A stretch of DNA of 15,007 nucleotides. Source: Chloroflexota bacterium. GTDB taxonomy: Bacteria > Chloroflexota > Dehalococcoidia > GIF9 > AB-539-J10. The first letter of the stretch is position 1. Every line of letters starts with the position of its first letter. The stretch lies in contig DAOVBS010000005.1 of assembly GCA_030670425.1 (NCBI GenBank), positions 1 to 15,007 on the forward strand, in the 5' to 3' direction. The notes under the pieces are model-generated. The model had not been told where the DNA came from. It searched no databases and saw only the letters and a list, made by a program, of their open reading frames with translations. Made by a program: the position numbers and the translations under genes. Of this stretch, positions 14,154 to 15,007 are shown one piece after another.

Positions 14154-15007
14154 ATGTATGCTGTCTTCCGGAAAGAACTAGCCGATCATCTCAGCAGCAA
14201 GAGGTTCACAATCTTGTTCTTGCTGGTTTTCCTGGCTGCAGTGTTTGCCATCTACATAGCTCTTCAGAACATAAGGAGCGTGGTGACTCCAACTACGGAG
14301 TTCGTTTTCCTCAGGATTTTCACCACCTCGGGTAAATCGATGCCATCTTTTCTCTTCTTCCTCTCGCTTTTCATCCCCATTATAGGTATAGCTCTCGGCT
14401 TCAATGCCATAAATGGCGAGAGAAGCAGCGGCAACCTGAGCCGGCTCCTGTCTCAGCCAATCTACAGGGATTCGGTGATCAATGCTAAGTTTCTGGCCGG
14501 GCTAGCCGTTCTGGGTATTATGGTAGCTACGGTGGTTGCTATTGTTGCTGGACTGGGGCTCCGCATAGTTGGCGTGCCTCCAAACGCGGAAGAGGTGATG
14601 AGACTGGTGTTCTTCGCCCTGCTCAGCGTGATCTACGGTGCTTTCTGGATGGCGCTGGCTGTCCTTTTCTCCGTTTTCTTCAATCGTGCGGCTACGTCCA
14701 TGCTGGCTTCGCTGGCGCTGTGGATATTCTTTTTCTTCTTCATGTCCATGATTGCCGTGGCTGTGGCCAATGTCTTGGTTCCCGTCGACCAGAACGCCAG
14801 TATGGAGTTGCTGGTCAGGAATGCCGAGGTTCAGGGGATGCTGGGACGCATCTCGCCCTGCACCCTCTACGGTGAAGCGACTGCTGCCCTGTTGACGCCC
14901 GAATTGGGCAGCCTCAACTTGGCTCTGTTGGTGATGGTTTCTGTGCGTGGCAGACTGGGCACTCCTCTTCCCCTGGGCGAGAGCCTTCTGCTCGTCTGGC
15001 CTCAGGT
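14154..15007 (+). CDS. ABC-2 type permease (NosY/COG1277-like), C-terminus cut by window edge
   Basis: The ATG at 14154 lies 2 bp after the ATPase stop, and 284 codons run open to the right edge. The N-terminus MYAVFRKELADHLSSKRF is the amphipathic cytoplasmic start common to ABC-2 permeases. Hydrophobic helices follow at about 19-38, 64-86, 112-137, 151-176 and 181-209. Between the second and third helix is the family coupling motif ERSSGNLSRLLSQPIYR (89-105). A long extracytoplasmic loop comes after the fifth helix, as in the ABC2_membrane_2 (COG1277) group. With the NEW3 protein and ATPase it forms a three-component membrane system. The end of the protein and any further operon genes are outside the window. 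Confidence 0.88.
   Translation, partial: MYAVFRKELADHLSSKRFTILFLLVFLAAVFAIYIALQNIRSVVTPTTEFVFLRIFTTSGKSMPSFLFFLSLFIPIIGIALGFNAINGERSSGNLSRLLSQPIYRDSVINAKFLAGLAVLGIMVATVVAIVAGLGLRIVGVPPNAEEVMRLVFFALLSVIYGAFWMALAVLFSVFFNRAATSMLASLALWIFFFFFMSMIAVAVANVLVPVDQNASMELLVRNAEVQGMLGRISPCTLYGEATAALLTPELGSLNLALLVMVSVRGRLGTPLPLGESLLLVWPQ

Overview
The window reads as one stretch of chromosome from an anaerobic bacterium with folate- and corrinoid-based one-carbon metabolism. Gene content (a corrinoid protein next to an MttB-superfamily methyltransferase, two tandem folD genes, an acetate channel) and moderately high G+C would suit a Chloroflexota/Dehalococcoidia-like or other anaerobic lineage. That placement is inference, because there is no rRNA or other firm marker. 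No mobile element, CRISPR array, tRNA or rRNA is visible. Almost every gene is a recognisable family.

Layout. (1) 1-3531, minus strand, one-carbon module: folD copy 2 (3531-2653), then folD copy 1 (2616-1747), a 227-bp gap with a strong promoter and a structured leader, a methyltransferase corrinoid protein (1519-875), and a MttB-family methyltransferase that runs off the left edge (863-1). (2) 3814-4374, plus strand: a SatP/YaaH-type acetate transporter, divergent from folD. (3) 5592-4465 and 9045-5752, minus strand: alanine racemase (GTG start) and the transcription-repair coupling factor Mfd. (4) 9114-11514, plus strand: proB-proA, the first two steps of proline synthesis, divergent from mfd across only 68 bp. 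(5) 12224-11511, minus strand: RNase PH, overlapping the proA tail by 4 bp. (6) 12304 to the right edge, plus strand: a secreted, membrane-anchored NEW3-domain protein, an ABC ATPase and an ABC-2 permease (cut by the edge), packed with gaps of 3 and 2 bp.

The most interesting signal is in the folD pair. Copy 2 has lost the catalytic lysine of the folate site (Ile at residue 53) but keeps the GRS cofactor motif. Copy 1 keeps the Tyr/Lys folate site but has lost the GRS cofactor motif (Asn-Val-Asp instead). The two defects are complementary, as if the usual bifunctional dehydrogenase/cyclohydrolase had been divided between two adjacent genes. Both lie upstream of a corrinoid methyltransferase pair, which suggests a methyl-group input to, or output from, tetrahydrofolate.

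Other points are a run of three adjacent RNA helices in the leader of the corrinoid gene, apparently leaderless or near-leaderless starts for proB and mfd with promoters that share -35 bases, and overlapping divergent promoters between rph and the NEW3-ABC operon.
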